A stretch of 64,000 nt of DNA, from contig NZ_JAMZMJ010000012.1 of assembly GCF_024714495.1 (NCBI RefSeq), positions 1-64,000 on the forward strand, in the 5' to 3' direction. The DNA is from Marinoscillum pacificum (GTDB lineage: Bacteria; Bacteroidota; Bacteroidia; Cytophagales; Cyclobacteriaceae). Both the position numbers and the translations under genes were made by a program. Numbering within the stretch: position 1 is the stretch's first letter; the number at the start of each line of letters is the position of its first letter. Below, one piece after another: positions 9,351 through 17,782 of this stretch. The notes beneath the pieces were generated by a model. It was given only the letters and a program-made list of their open reading frames with translations. It searched no databases and was not told the origin of the DNA.

Positions 9351-10748
9351 ATGGAAGCTTTTAACAAACTCAAACAATTAACAATGCTTTTTGCATTGGT
9401 TATGGTGGCAACGTCCTCCTTCGCTCAGGAGTATGACGATCTTTATTTTACGAAGAAGGATCGGAAAAAAGTGGAGAAGTTGGAAGAAGCTCAAAATAAA
9501 AGTACTTCCACTTACGAAGCATATACTAATAACACCTATTCTGATAATTACAGTACTCATCAGGTAAATCCTGAATATATCGCCAGATATCAGTCTGATG
9601 AATACTATGATGAAAACGGATATTATCCAGCGGATAGTGTAGAATATCCTGAGCCAACTATGTCGAATATTTCGTATTTCGATGAGGATTTGGCTTACGC
9701 TAATAATGATCGTGATCAGGGTACAACTGTTATTAATAACTATTATGGAAATAACTCAAATTGGGGAAATCCATATTATAACAATTCCTGGTATGCCAAC
9801 TCATGGAATGATCCATGGTACGGATGGAATTCTGGCTGGAACGTGAGCATAGGCTTCGGTTATGGCTGGGGAGTAAGAACTGGATTCTATGATCCATTCT
9901 GGGGATATGGTTATCCAGGATTTGCAGGAGGGTATTTCGCATATGACCCATGGTATGGCGGATATTATAATCCATATTATTCATCTTGGGGCTATGGCTG
10001 GAATAGATGGAACAGATACAACTTCGCTTATACCAATGGATTCTACGCTGGTTATTACTACGGAAACAATAATGGCTACTACGAAGGAAATTCTTCAAGA
10101 AGAAATGTGGTAGTGGGTAGCAGAGCTGTCAGAGGTGGTAGTGTTGCTCAAGGTTCCAGAAACTCTACAAATAGCCGCATAAGTACAGCGAATGCTAGAA
10201 ATGAAGTGAATTCTAGAGATTATTCGAGAACTCAAAATGAATACTTTAGCCGTTCTAGATCGAGTTCAGGAGGAAGAGTAACTTCAACATCTTCTGCTTC
10301 CTCTAGAAACACCGGAGCAACTTACACTGGAAGAACAGCTACTTCTGGACGTAATAATTCAAGCTATTCATCTAATTATGGTTCAAGATCAAGCTCTAGT
10401 TACGGTTCTCGTTCTAGTTCCTCGTCGGCAACTAACACAAGATCTTCAGGGGTTGCAAATTCCTCAAGTAGAAGATATAGTACGAATACTTCAAGAAGCA
10501 ATAGCAGTTATTCATCAGGAAGAAGTAATAGTAGTTATTCTTCAGGTAGAAGTTCTTCTTCAAGCTCTCGGAGCAGCTATACTCCTTCTAGAAGTTCATC
10601 AAGCAGTTCAAGTTCAAGAAGTAGTTATTCTCCATCAAGGAGTTCATCTTCTTCAAGATCTTCGAGCTCAGGTTCAAGTAGTAGATCATCGTCATCTTCT
10701 AGTTCAAGAAGTGGTGGTGGATCATCTAGATCAGGAAGAGGTGGCTAA
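9351..10748 (+). CDS. Exported low-complexity protein, Tyr/Trp/Gly-rich centre and Ser/Arg-rich tail
   Basis: The protein has 465 residues and no recognised domain. Residues 1-25 form a signal peptide (ending SSFAQ). About 25-120 is acidic, with a short Lys-rich helix (KKDRKKVEKLEEAQ). About 125-250 is very rich in Tyr, Trp, Gly and Asn (NPYYNNSWYANSW-type repeats). From about 255 to the end it is almost all Ser with regularly spaced Arg, ending in GGGSSRSGRGG. Such a composition suggests a disordered surface or matrix protein. The function cannot be deduced. The Ser codons are mixed (TCA, AGT, TCT, AGC), so the repeats are not a recent simple expansion. Confidence 0.8.
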   Translation: MEAFNKLKQLTMLFALVMVATSSFAQEYDDLYFTKKDRKKVEKLEEAQNKSTSTYEAYTNNTYSDNYSTHQVNPEYIARYQSDEYYDENGYYPADSVEYPEPTMSNISYFDEDLAYANNDRDQGTTVINNYYGNNSNWGNPYYNNSWYANSWNDPWYGWNSGWNVSIGFGYGWGVRTGFYDPFWGYGYPGFAGGYFAYDPWYGGYYNPYYSSWGYGWNRWNRYNFAYTNGFYAGYYYGNNNGYYEGNSSRRNVVVGSRAVRGGSVAQGSRNSTNSRISTANARNEVNSRDYSRTQNEYFSRSRSSSGGRVTSTSSASSRNTGATYTGRTATSGRNNSSYSSNYGSRSSSSYGSRSSSSSATNTRSSGVANSSSRRYSTNTSRSNSSYSSGRSNSSYSSGRSSSSSSRSSYTPSRSSSSSSSSRSSYSPSRSSSSSRSSSSGSSSRSSSSSSSRSGGGSSRSGRGG

Positions 10749-10801
10749 TAATGGGTCTTAATTCTCGTATTCAGATTCATTTATTCTATTAACTATTCGT
10801 C

Positions 10802-12328
10802 ATGAAAAAAGCTTTAAATATACTTTTCACAGGATTGCTATGTCCAGTAATTGGGATGGCACAAGTAGCAGATGGTGCTTTCGGCTATTACAACGATGCT
10901 TATATGTTCGGCAGAGCAAACTACACCTACGGAAGTACTGCTAGAATGCAGGCATTGGGTGGTGCCCAAATTTCACTAGGTGCAGATATGAGTTCGGCAG
11001 GATCTAACCCGGGAGGCCTGGGTATGCTGAATAGGAGTGTATTTTCCTTTACTCCAAGTCTTAACAATCACAATACAGATGCTACCTATCAAGGAGGAAC
11101 TTTAGGTACTTATCGAAACAACTTCAATTTTGCCAATTTGGGTGTTGCGTTCAATACGAACAAAGGAGATTATACCAGTGAGAAATTCAAAGGAGGAACA
11201 TTTGCGATTACTCTGAGTAGGACCAATGATTTCAACGATGAAATTACTTATACAGGTAGAAATTCGGATAACTCAATTATTGATTCATTTATTGAGCAAG
11301 CTGGAACAACTAATCCAGAAAATCTAGGTGGTTTTGCTGGATCTGCATATGAAAATTACTTAATAGATCCACTATATGATGATAATGACAACTTGACGGG
11401 TTATGGCTCATTGGTACTTGGGTTTCCCCAGCAATCGGAGACAATAACGAGAAGTGGCTCTCAATATGATCTGAATTTTGCTTGGGGTGGTAACTATGAT
11501 GATAAGGTGTACTTTGGAGCAAGTTTGGGATTTGTTACAGCTAGATATTATACCAAAAGAGTCTATACAGAAGAACAGTTTATTTACGAGGATGAGAACG
11601 GTACTCCCATGGAAGATACTTGGATTTTCGATACGAAAATCACAGATGAACTGACTATCAATGGAAGTGGAGTTAATGGAGCTATTGGGCTGATCGTTCG
11701 GCCAATAAGTACAGTAACTTTTGGAGTGACTTACAAGACACCGACATTCTACTCAATGGATGAAGAAAGTGAATTTAGACATGATACAAGATGGAATAAT
11801 GTGATGCTTGATGATGGTACGATATTAAATGATCGAAACTTTACTAGTGACTTATATGTAGGTCAGTACAATCTTAGAAGCCCAGCGAAACTAACTGCAG
11901 GAGCATCTTTCTTCATGGGTAAACTAGGATTTATAAGTGGAGAATTTGATATGGTTGATTACTCAAGTAGTCAATTGAAATCATCAGATTTTAGTGTCAT
12001 TGCAGATAATCAATCTATTCAGGGTATTTATGGTACCACCTTTAATTACAGAGGCGGAGCAGAATTTAGATTGGATAATTTGAGATTTAGAGCCGGATAT
12101 GCCTACTTTGGTGATCCTTATACTGGTGATGATGGGTTTGATAGAAGCAGTAGAAATATAACGGGAGGTGTTGGTTACAGATCTCAAGATTTTTTCATTG
12201 ACTTAGCAATAATAAATAGTAAATCACAGGAATTGTACACTCCTTATTCTATTACAAACAATCAACCGGAAGCGGCGTTTGATAAAACAACAACGACTGT
12301 AGCAGCTACTGTAGGATTTAATTTCTAA
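10802..12328 (+). CDS. Outer membrane beta-barrel protein, OmpP1/FadL-like
   Basis: The protein has 508 residues with a signal peptide (ending IGMAQ). The segment after it, TARMQALGGAQISLGADMSSAGSNPGGL at about residues 45-72, resembles the N-terminal signature of the FadL/TodX family of hydrophobic-compound channels (Ala-rich, then Gly and Asn-Pro-Gly-Gly-Leu). The rest is alternating beta strands, and the chain ends in an aromatic residue (VGFNF) as barrels do. The substrate is unknown. It follows the low-complexity protein gene after 53 bases. Its stop overlaps the convergent aroK stop by 4 bases. Confidence 0.8.
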   Translation: MKKALNILFTGLLCPVIGMAQVADGAFGYYNDAYMFGRANYTYGSTARMQALGGAQISLGADMSSAGSNPGGLGMLNRSVFSFTPSLNNHNTDATYQGGTLGTYRNNFNFANLGVAFNTNKGDYTSEKFKGGTFAITLSRTNDFNDEITYTGRNSDNSIIDSFIEQAGTTNPENLGGFAGSAYENYLIDPLYDDNDNLTGYGSLVLGFPQQSETITRSGSQYDLNFAWGGNYDDKVYFGASLGFVTARYYTKRVYTEEQFIYEDENGTPMEDTWIFDTKITDELTINGSGVNGAIGLIVRPISTVTFGVTYKTPTFYSMDEESEFRHDTRWNNVMLDDGTILNDRNFTSDLYVGQYNLRSPAKLTAGASFFMGKLGFISGEFDMVDYSSSQLKSSDFSVIADNQSIQGIYGTTFNYRGGAEFRLDNLRFRAGYAYFGDPYTGDDGFDRSSRNITGGVGYRSQDFFIDLAIINSKSQELYTPYSITNNQPEAAFDKTTTTVAATVGFNF

Positions 12329-12822
12329 GAGAGGTTTTTTATATCATTAAGCAAAAGGTCCACTTCTCTATGCGCTATGGAGATTTGGGCTTTTTTATAT
12401 ATTGGGAGTCTTGTTTTAAGCAATTTGTCCACTCTGGCTTCGGTGTCCCCTTGCATTAAAGGTCTATGACTTTTTCTGGCTATTCGCTCAATCAAAAGCT
12501 CTCTTTCTGTCTCTAGAAAAACCGTAATGCCATGTTGGTTCATATAGTCTATGCCATCATGAAAACATGGAGTACCGCCACCAGTCGAAATGATTTGAAA
12601 CTCACATTCATTAGTAGTTTCTTTCAAGACTTCATTTTCGATTTTTCTAAAGTAATCTTCACCTTTGGAAGAGAAGATTTCAGCAATCTCCATTCCTTCT
12701 TTCTCTTCAATTACTTTGTCCAAATCGATTAGGGCACAGTCAAGTTCTGTGGCTAACTTTTTACCAAAATAGGACTTACCACAGCCGGGCATTCCAACTA
12801 AATAAATGATGCCGGTTTTCAC
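12325..12822 (-). CDS. aroK: Shikimate kinase
   Basis: Phosphorylates shikimate at the 3-position in aromatic amino acid synthesis. The protein has 165 residues with Walker A GMPGCGKS (10-17), DLDKVIEE (shikimate-binding Asp region), the FRKIENEVL segment, STGGGTPC and the lid RKSHRPLM. It is the third gene of a minus-strand operon; its ATG overlaps the stop of the preceding DoxX-like gene (ATGA, 12819-12822). Confidence 0.95.
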   Translation of the reverse strand: MKTGIIYLVGMPGCGKSYFGKKLATELDCALIDLDKVIEEKEGMEIAEIFSSKGEDYFRKIENEVLKETTNECEFQIISTGGGTPCFHDGIDYMNQHGITVFLETERELLIERIARKSHRPLMQGDTEARVDKLLKTRLPIYKKAQISIAHREVDLLLNDIKNLS

Positions 12823-13907
12823 GGAACTAATCTGTTAATATCAGAAACTTCAGGAGTATCGTTGTGATGCCATTTTCCAAGTACAGTTCCATTAGATAGT
12901 AACATAATACCAGGATTTGAACGAATCATTGTTTTAAGTACTGTCGCATCAGCATAGAAGTATGGTACTGCTAACTGAGCTTCATGACGGAATTTCTCAA
13001 ATTCTTCATGACCAGAAGCTGTCAAAACCCATGCTTCGGCAGTCTTAACCTGTGCTGCAAGTTGATTTATTTCTTCTATGTGAGCTGTAGATGCTTTATC
13101 TGCGCTGTATATGATGAAAAGAAGTTTATTTCCTGTCAATAAGTCATCTGTAAAGTCTCCTTCATCATTCCAAACGCTCAAGTCTGTGATTTTGGGTTGA
13201 GCTTCTGGATTTACCAAATTCATTGCTTTGAACTCATAACTCTTATCTGAAGGATAGCTATCAAAGGTGAATTCCTCTCCATCTTTGGTCATCACATACT
13301 CATACTTCAACTCTTCAGAAGGCTCCATCAATGTAGGTAAGTGATTGCCTATTGCGTAAGCTCTAAAATCAATGAATGGAAGATGTCTTACCGCATAGTT
13401 TGCGACAAGTGTCAAGACGATTGTTGAGCCAATTACTTTGAAGTATCCAAACTTCTCAGAGAACCATGAAGTGTACTGATTGCGACTGATGAAAATGACG
13501 ATGATCAATACCAATAAAATAATGTCTTTATAGAAGGACTGCCATGGTGTTAACTTAATCGCATCTCCGAAACATCCACAATCTGTTACTTTATTGAAGT
13601 AAGCCGAGTAGAAAGTTAGGAATGTAAAAAACACAATCATCAACAGCAATGCCCAACTCGTTCTAGGCATTTTGAAGCCAATGATGAGTGCTATGCCTAA
13701 GACAACTTCTAATACACTCAGTAGGATGGAAAAGAAAAGTGCTGCAGGAACGAACCACTCAAAAAACGGAGCAATGTCATAAGCGAATACATCAAAGTAT
13801 TCTTCCAGCTTTATTGCTGTTCCAATTGGATCATTAATCTTAATAAGTCCTGAAAAAATGAATAGAGCTCCTACAAAATAGCGAGCTACTTCTCTGATGA
13901 TTTTCAT
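12819..13907 (-). CDS. DoxX/MauE-type membrane protein with C-terminal thioredoxin-like domain (BT_3928-like)
   Basis: The start is placed at the ATG at 13907 (MKIIREVARYFVGALFIFSG), which overlaps the upstream stop as ATGA; an ATG ten codons further upstream is less likely. The N-terminal half has four or five membrane segments with SGLIKINDP and the redox-type motif DCGCFGDAI, as in MauE/DoxX proteins. After about residue 170 comes a periplasmic domain; its last part (LLFIIYSADKAS to MLLSNGTVLGKW) looks like a thioredoxin fold without a CxxC motif. It is a conserved Bacteroidota family of unknown function, possibly linked to disulfide or quinone chemistry. Confidence 0.85.
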   Translation of the reverse strand: MKIIREVARYFVGALFIFSGLIKINDPIGTAIKLEEYFDVFAYDIAPFFEWFVPAALFFSILLSVLEVVLGIALIIGFKMPRTSWALLLMIVFFTFLTFYSAYFNKVTDCGCFGDAIKLTPWQSFYKDIILLVLIIVIFISRNQYTSWFSEKFGYFKVIGSTIVLTLVANYAVRHLPFIDFRAYAIGNHLPTLMEPSEELKYEYVMTKDGEEFTFDSYPSDKSYEFKAMNLVNPEAQPKITDLSVWNDEGDFTDDLLTGNKLLFIIYSADKASTAHIEEINQLAAQVKTAEAWVLTASGHEEFEKFRHEAQLAVPYFYADATVLKTMIRSNPGIMLLSNGTVLGKWHHNDTPEVSDINRLVP

Positions 13908-14452
13908 GCTTTTCCTTCTTTCAATTTGATCATGCAAAATACTGAGTAATTGATCATATCCTGATAGTTGGCATCAATACCCTCAGATATAATGGTTTTA
14001 CCAGCATTGTCTTCGATTTGTTTCACTCTAAGAAGCTTCATGAGAATAATGTCTGTGATAGAACTCACGCGCATTTCTCTCCATGCTTCACCATAATCAT
14101 GATTCTTGTTTTTGAGTAATTCTAAAGTATCAGAAGCCGCTTTATCATACTTTGGTTCCAACGCTTCGTAGGAAATCTCCATTGGATCATTTTCCGTAAG
14201 CTCCATTTGAATCAATGCCATGATGCAGTAGTTGATGATACCAATAAACTCAGAGGTAATGTCCTCCTGCACTTTCATCGAACCTTTTTCTTGAATAGAA
14301 CGGATCCGTTGAGCTTTGATGAAAATTTGATCGGTAATTGACGGAAGTCTCAGTATTCTCCAGGCTGTTCCGTAATCCTTGGTCTTTTTTGCGAAAATTT
14401 CTTTGCACGAAGCAATAACTTCGCGGTATTGCTCAATCGTCTGATCTTTCAA
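13904..14452 (-). CDS. DUF1599 domain protein with internal duplication
   Basis: The protein has 182 residues. Two homologous halves are visible: KKTKDYGTAWRILRLPSITD (from about residue 22) and KNKNHDYGEAWREMRVSSIT (from about 115), each followed by a Lys/Arg-rich helix and a segment of the form IxYxxxxxIxL. DUF1599 is annotated as a nucleotide-modification-associated domain, but no function is established for this form. It is the first gene of the unit leading to the DoxX-like gene and aroK. It is divergent from folP across only 37 bases. Confidence 0.85.
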   Translation of the reverse strand: MKDQTIEQYREVIASCKEIFAKKTKDYGTAWRILRLPSITDQIFIKAQRIRSIQEKGSMKVQEDITSEFIGIINYCIMALIQMELTENDPMEISYEALEPKYDKAASDTLELLKNKNHDYGEAWREMRVSSITDIILMKLLRVKQIEDNAGKTIISEGIDANYQDMINYSVFCMIKLKEGKA

Positions 14453-14489
14453 CTTTCAGAAATGGTTATATTGTACTAAGTGAAACTAG

Positions 14490-15344
14490 ATGGACAAATC
14501 TAATACATTGATTGCTCATACAACGATAAACATCCAAGGGACTCTTATGGATCTTTCTACGCCAAAGGTCATGGGGATCATAAATGTTACACCTGATTCT
14601 TTTTTCTCTGGGAGTAGAAAGGAAAGTGAGGCGGATGTTTTGCGTCAAGCTGAAAAAATGATTTCAGAAGGAGCTGAAATCCTCGATATAGGTGGTTACT
14701 CTACCCGGCCTGGGGCTGCAGAAGTGACTAATGAAGAGGAGATCAATCGTGTTTGTGGTCCAATCGAGGCGATTTCTAAACAATTTCCTGATATTCAGAT
14801 CTCCATAGACACTTTTCGGGCTGATGTAGCTACAGCGGCTGTTGGAAGTGGAGCTAGTATTGTCAATGATATATCAGCAGGATTGTTGGACGCTCAAATG
14901 TTGGAAACAGTGGGTAAGCTGAAGGTTCCGTATATCGCTATGCATATGCGTGGGACACCTCAGACTATGAAAGAATTGACTTCCTATGATGATCTTCTGA
15001 AAGAAGTAATGCAATATTTTTCAGAAAGGATCGCTAAGTGTAAGGAAGCGGGGATAAAGGATATAATTGTAGATCCTGGTTTTGGATTTGCTAAAACAAT
15101 TGAACAGAATTATTACTTGTTAAATAGTGTTGATTATTTAAAGCAGCTAGGTTTACCACTTTTGATTGGAGTTTCGCGAAAATCAATGATTTATAAGGTA
15201 TTAAATATCGAACCAGAAGCTGCATTAAATGGTACAACTGTATTAAATACACTAGCTTTGCTCAAAGGTGCATCCATACTGCGAGTGCATGACGTGAAAG
15301 AAGCAGTGGAAGCCGTCAAACTCATAAACCAAATAACAGCTTGA
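14490..15344 (+). CDS. folP: Dihydropteroate synthase
   Basis: Joins p-aminobenzoate to dihydropterin pyrophosphate in folate synthesis. The protein has 284 residues and both signatures: MGIINVTPDSFFSGSR (about 28-43) and ILDIGGYSTRPGA (about 64-76), followed by ISIDTFRADVA, NDISAG, MHMRGTPQTM, DPGFGFAKT and GVSRKSMI. An internal ATG at 14547 (MDLSTPK) is a possible alternative start. The gene overlaps the cdaA start by 4 bases. Confidence 0.96.
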   Translation: MDKSNTLIAHTTINIQGTLMDLSTPKVMGIINVTPDSFFSGSRKESEADVLRQAEKMISEGAEILDIGGYSTRPGAAEVTNEEEINRVCGPIEAISKQFPDIQISIDTFRADVATAAVGSGASIVNDISAGLLDAQMLETVGKLKVPYIAMHMRGTPQTMKELTSYDDLLKEVMQYFSERIAKCKEAGIKDIIVDPGFGFAKTIEQNYYLLNSVDYLKQLGLPLLIGVSRKSMIYKVLNIEPEAALNGTTVLNTLALLKGASILRVHDVKEAVEAVKLINQITA

Positions 15345-16252
15345 TCTTAGGATTCAACATCGGATTTCTAGAAGTAGGGTGGGTCGATATCATCGACATC
15401 CTGTTTGTGGCCGTGTTGTTGTATCAGGTATACAAGCTGATGAAAGGTAGTGTGGCGATCAAGGTATTCCTTGGCTTCCTGATTCTCTATCTTATTTACC
15501 TTGTGGTAAATGCGGCCCAAATGGAGCTCCTTAGTAATATCCTGGGGCAGTTTATGGGCGTTGGAGTTATTGCTGCTATCATTCTATTTCAGCCAGAAAT
15601 ACGAAAATTCCTATTACTTCTTGGGCGAGCCCCGATTTTTAATGAAGGGAATATCCTTGAGAACTTTAAGTCAATCTGGACAAGCCGAATCGGTTATAAA
15701 AAAGCGGATATTACTCCATTGATTGAAGCGGCAAAAACTCTTGGGGGTACGAACACTGGAGCATTGATCGTGTTATCAAAGAACTCAGAGTTGAAGTTTT
15801 TCGCTGAGTCAGGAGACAGAATTGATGCTGTCGTTTCTAAAAGATTGCTGATGGCGATCTTTAACAAATACAGTCCTTTACATGATGGTGCGGTTATTAT
15901 TTATGACAATAAGATCATCGCTGCTAGATGTATATTACCTGTAACAGAGCGTGACATGCCTGCTCAGTTTGGTTTGAGACACAGAGCTGCTTTAGGTATG
16001 TCTGAAAATACAGATACTTTGGTCATCGTAGTATCTGAAGAAACCGGTCAATTGTCCACCATGAGAAATGGTGAAATCACACATAATCTTTCTACTCAGG
16101 AATTGAGAAAGGCAATCAATGAATACTTATATGAAGAGTCCAAAGAAGCTTCTTCAACAGATAGTATTCTGAAAAAGGCCAAAGAAGAAGGCTCCACCAA
16201 AAAGGAGGAGCCTAAAAGTTCTGATGCGAAGAAAGAAAAAGAATCCGCCTGA
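15341..16252 (+). CDS. cdaA: Diadenylate cyclase, CdaA type
   Basis: Makes cyclic di-AMP from two ATP. The protein has 303 residues, with about three membrane helices in residues 14-95 and then the DAC domain with the catalytic DGA (182-184) and RHR (213-215) motifs. The C-terminal tail is Lys/Glu-rich and low complexity. The start is TTG at 15341, inside the folP stop (TTGA), which implies translational coupling. Its stop is one base from the stop of convergent kbl. A GC-rich hairpin at 16189-16213 lies inside the 3' coding end. c-di-AMP controls osmolyte and wall homeostasis in bacteria that make it. Confidence 0.94.
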   Translation: MILGFNIGFLEVGWVDIIDILFVAVLLYQVYKLMKGSVAIKVFLGFLILYLIYLVVNAAQMELLSNILGQFMGVGVIAAIILFQPEIRKFLLLLGRAPIFNEGNILENFKSIWTSRIGYKKADITPLIEAAKTLGGTNTGALIVLSKNSELKFFAESGDRIDAVVSKRLLMAIFNKYSPLHDGAVIIYDNKIIAARCILPVTERDMPAQFGLRHRAALGMSENTDTLVIVVSEETGQLSTMRNGEITHNLSTQELRKAINEYLYEESKEASSTDSILKKAKEEGSTKKEEPKSSDAKKEKESA

Positions 16253-16253
16253 A

Positions 16254-17444
16254 TTATTTAATCACTCCAAGCTCTTTTCCTACTTCGGTAAATGCTGCCA
16301 CTGCTTTGTCTAGATGTTCTCTTTCATGAACTGCAGACATCTGTACTCTAATTCTTGCCTGACCTTTTGGTACCACAGGGAAGTAGAATCCAATGACATA
16401 GATTCCTTTATCTAACAACTTAGCAGCCATTTGCTGTGAAAGCACTGCATCGTAAAGCATGATTGGGACAATCGCATGATCTCCTGGTTTGATGTCAAAC
16501 CCAGCAGCTGTCATTTGCTCACGGAAATATTTGGTGTTGCTCTCTAGTTTGTCTCTAAGTTCTGTGGTTTCAGAAAGCATATCTATCACAGCGATTGATG
16601 CACCTGTAATAGATGGGGCCAATGTGTTTGAGAACAAATAAGGCCTAGATCTCTGTCTTAAAATATCGATGATTTCTTTTTTACCAGAAGTAAATCCGCC
16701 AGAAGCACCTCCAAGTGCTTTGCCTAATGTTCCAGTGATGATGTCTACACGATCCATGCAGTTTCTGTATTCGTGTACTCCACGACCAGTTTTGCCCATA
16801 AATCCTGTTGAGTGACACTCATCTGTCATTACAATCGCGTCATATTTGTCCGCTAAGTCACAGATTTTGTCCAGCTGAGCAATAGTGCCATCCATAGAGA
16901 ATACTCCATCAGTCACGATAGCTTTAACCTTAGCTCCAGACGCTTCTTTCAGCTTCGCTTCCAGGTCATCCATGTCGTTGTGATTGTAGCGATATCTCTG
17001 AGCCTTACAGAGTCTAACTCCATCAATGATGGAAGCATGATTCAATGCATCGGAAATGATCGCATCTTCTGGGCCAAGTATTGGTTCGAAAACTCCACCA
17101 TTTGCATCAAATGCTGCTGCGTAAAGGATCGTGTCTTCTGTTCCTAAAAACTCAGAGATCTTTCTTTCTAGTTCTTTGTGGATGTCCTGAGTTCCGCAGA
17201 TAAAACGCACGGATGACATACCAAAACCATGAGAATCAATGGAAGCTTTTGCTGCCTCAATTACTTTAGGGTGAGAAGACAGGCCAAGGTAATTATTTGC
17301 ACAAAAATTGATTACTTCTTTGCCATCACTAAGCTTAATAACAGCGTCTTGAGGTGAAGCAATAATGCGCTCTTCTTTGTAAAGACCAGCTTCTATGATT
17401 TCAGCAATTTCCTTTTCCAGTTTTGACTTTAAGGATGTATACAT
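16254..17444 (-). CDS. kbl: Glycine C-acetyltransferase (2-amino-3-ketobutyrate CoA ligase)
   Basis: A PLP enzyme that cleaves 2-amino-3-ketobutyrate with CoA into glycine and acetyl-CoA. The protein has 396 residues, with [24 protein letters not shown], the [15 protein letters not shown] segment and the PLP-lysine motif [15 protein letters not shown]. Its partner threonine dehydrogenase gene is divergent at 17783, so the two make the complete two-step threonine-to-glycine route. A small gene lies 5 bases upstream. Confidence 0.95.
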   Translation of the reverse strand: MYTSLKSKLEKEIAEIIEAGLYKEERIIASPQDAVIKLSDGKEVINFCANNYLGLSSHPKVIEAAKASIDSHGFGMSSVRFICGTQDIHKELERKISEFLGTEDTILYAAAFDANGGVFEPILGPEDAIISDALNHASIIDGVRLCKAQRYRYNHNDMDDLEAKLKEASGAKVKAIVTDGVFSMDGTIAQLDKICDLADKYDAIVMTDECHSTGFMGKTGRGVHEYRNCMDRVDIITGTLGKALGGASGGFTSGKKEIIDILRQRSRPYLFSNTLAPSITGASIAVIDMLSETTELRDKLESNTKYFREQMTAAGFDIKPGDHAIVPIMLYDAVLSQQMAAKLLDKGIYVIGFYFPVVPKGQARIRVQMSAVHEREHLDKAVAAFTEVGKELGVIK

Positions 17445-17449
17445 GTCGT

Positions 17450-17698
17450 CTATTTTTTGATTTTTGGAACGATCTTAGGTTTAACACTTTTTGGTTTGAC
17501 GATAGTCTTTTCTTCTGGCTCCTTCTCCAATTTAAATTTTCTTCGAAGCTTATTAAGTAAAAACAGCTTCTGAGCGGTAAAACTATCTGGATGCATTTGA
17601 GAGAACTGCAAGTTGAACTCCTTGTACTTCTCAGGCTCCGCTTTTTTCAGCAGATCCGGATCTATTTTTTTGGTTATCAGGTAGGTTCTCAAATTCAT
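17450..17698 (-). CDS. Small basic protein of unknown function upstream of kbl
   Basis: The protein has 82 residues, is rich in Lys and has no membrane segment. The N-terminal half ([20 protein letters not shown]) looks folded and the tail repeats Lys-Pro ([19 protein letters not shown]). The gene is 5 bases from the kbl start on the same strand, so it is very likely co-transcribed. A minus-strand -7 box lies only 5 bases before its ATG. I do not recognise the family. Confidence 0.65.
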   Translation of the reverse strand: MNLRTYLITKKIDPDLLKKAEPEKYKEFNLQFSQMHPDSFTAQKLFLLNKLRRKFKLEKEPEEKTIVKPKSVKPKIVPKIKK

Positions 17699-17703
17699 CA
17701 GAA

Positions 17704-17711
17704 CAAAGTTA
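17704..17711 (-). promoter_or_regulatory. Possible -7 box for the kbl unit
   Basis: The minus strand reads TAACTTTG, an exact TAnnTTTG match. It is so near the ATG at 17698 that transcription would begin at or next to the start codon, giving a leaderless mRNA. No -33 box is clear, so this may be chance. Confidence 0.35.
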
Positions 17712-17731
17712 TAAGGAATGAAGATTATAAG

Positions 17732-17760
17732 TTGTGAGAAAAATCAAATTACTACTTTTG
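17732..17760 (+). promoter_or_regulatory. Promoter of the threonine dehydrogenase gene
   Basis: TTG (17732-17734), 18 bases of spacer and TACTTTTG (17753-17760) match the Bacteroidota TTTG/TAnnTTTG promoter at normal spacing. Transcription should start near 17767, leaving a leader of about 16 bases before the ATG at 17783. Confidence 0.65.
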
Positions 17761-17782
17761 CAGCCACAAACGACATTACCCC

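Noticed and set aside
9733-10113. Open frames on both strands inside the 9351-10748 gene.
   Set aside because: They are shadows of a biased-composition gene, with no start context or recognisable product.
10250-10748. Dense short repeats of Ser/Arg codons, looking like a tandem repeat array in DNA.
   Set aside because: The DNA units vary in codon choice and length and stay in frame, so this is low-complexity coding sequence and not a separate repeat element.
12819-13937. Longer start at 13937 for the DoxX-like protein.
   Set aside because: It would overlap the upstream gene by 34 bases. The ATG at 13907 gives a normal ATGA overlap and a membrane protein N terminus.
16189-16213. Hairpin AGGCTCC/GGAGCCT near the end of cdaA.
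   Set aside because: It lies within the coding sequence with no T run and an 11-base loop, so it is not called a terminator, although no other terminator is seen between cdaA and kbl.
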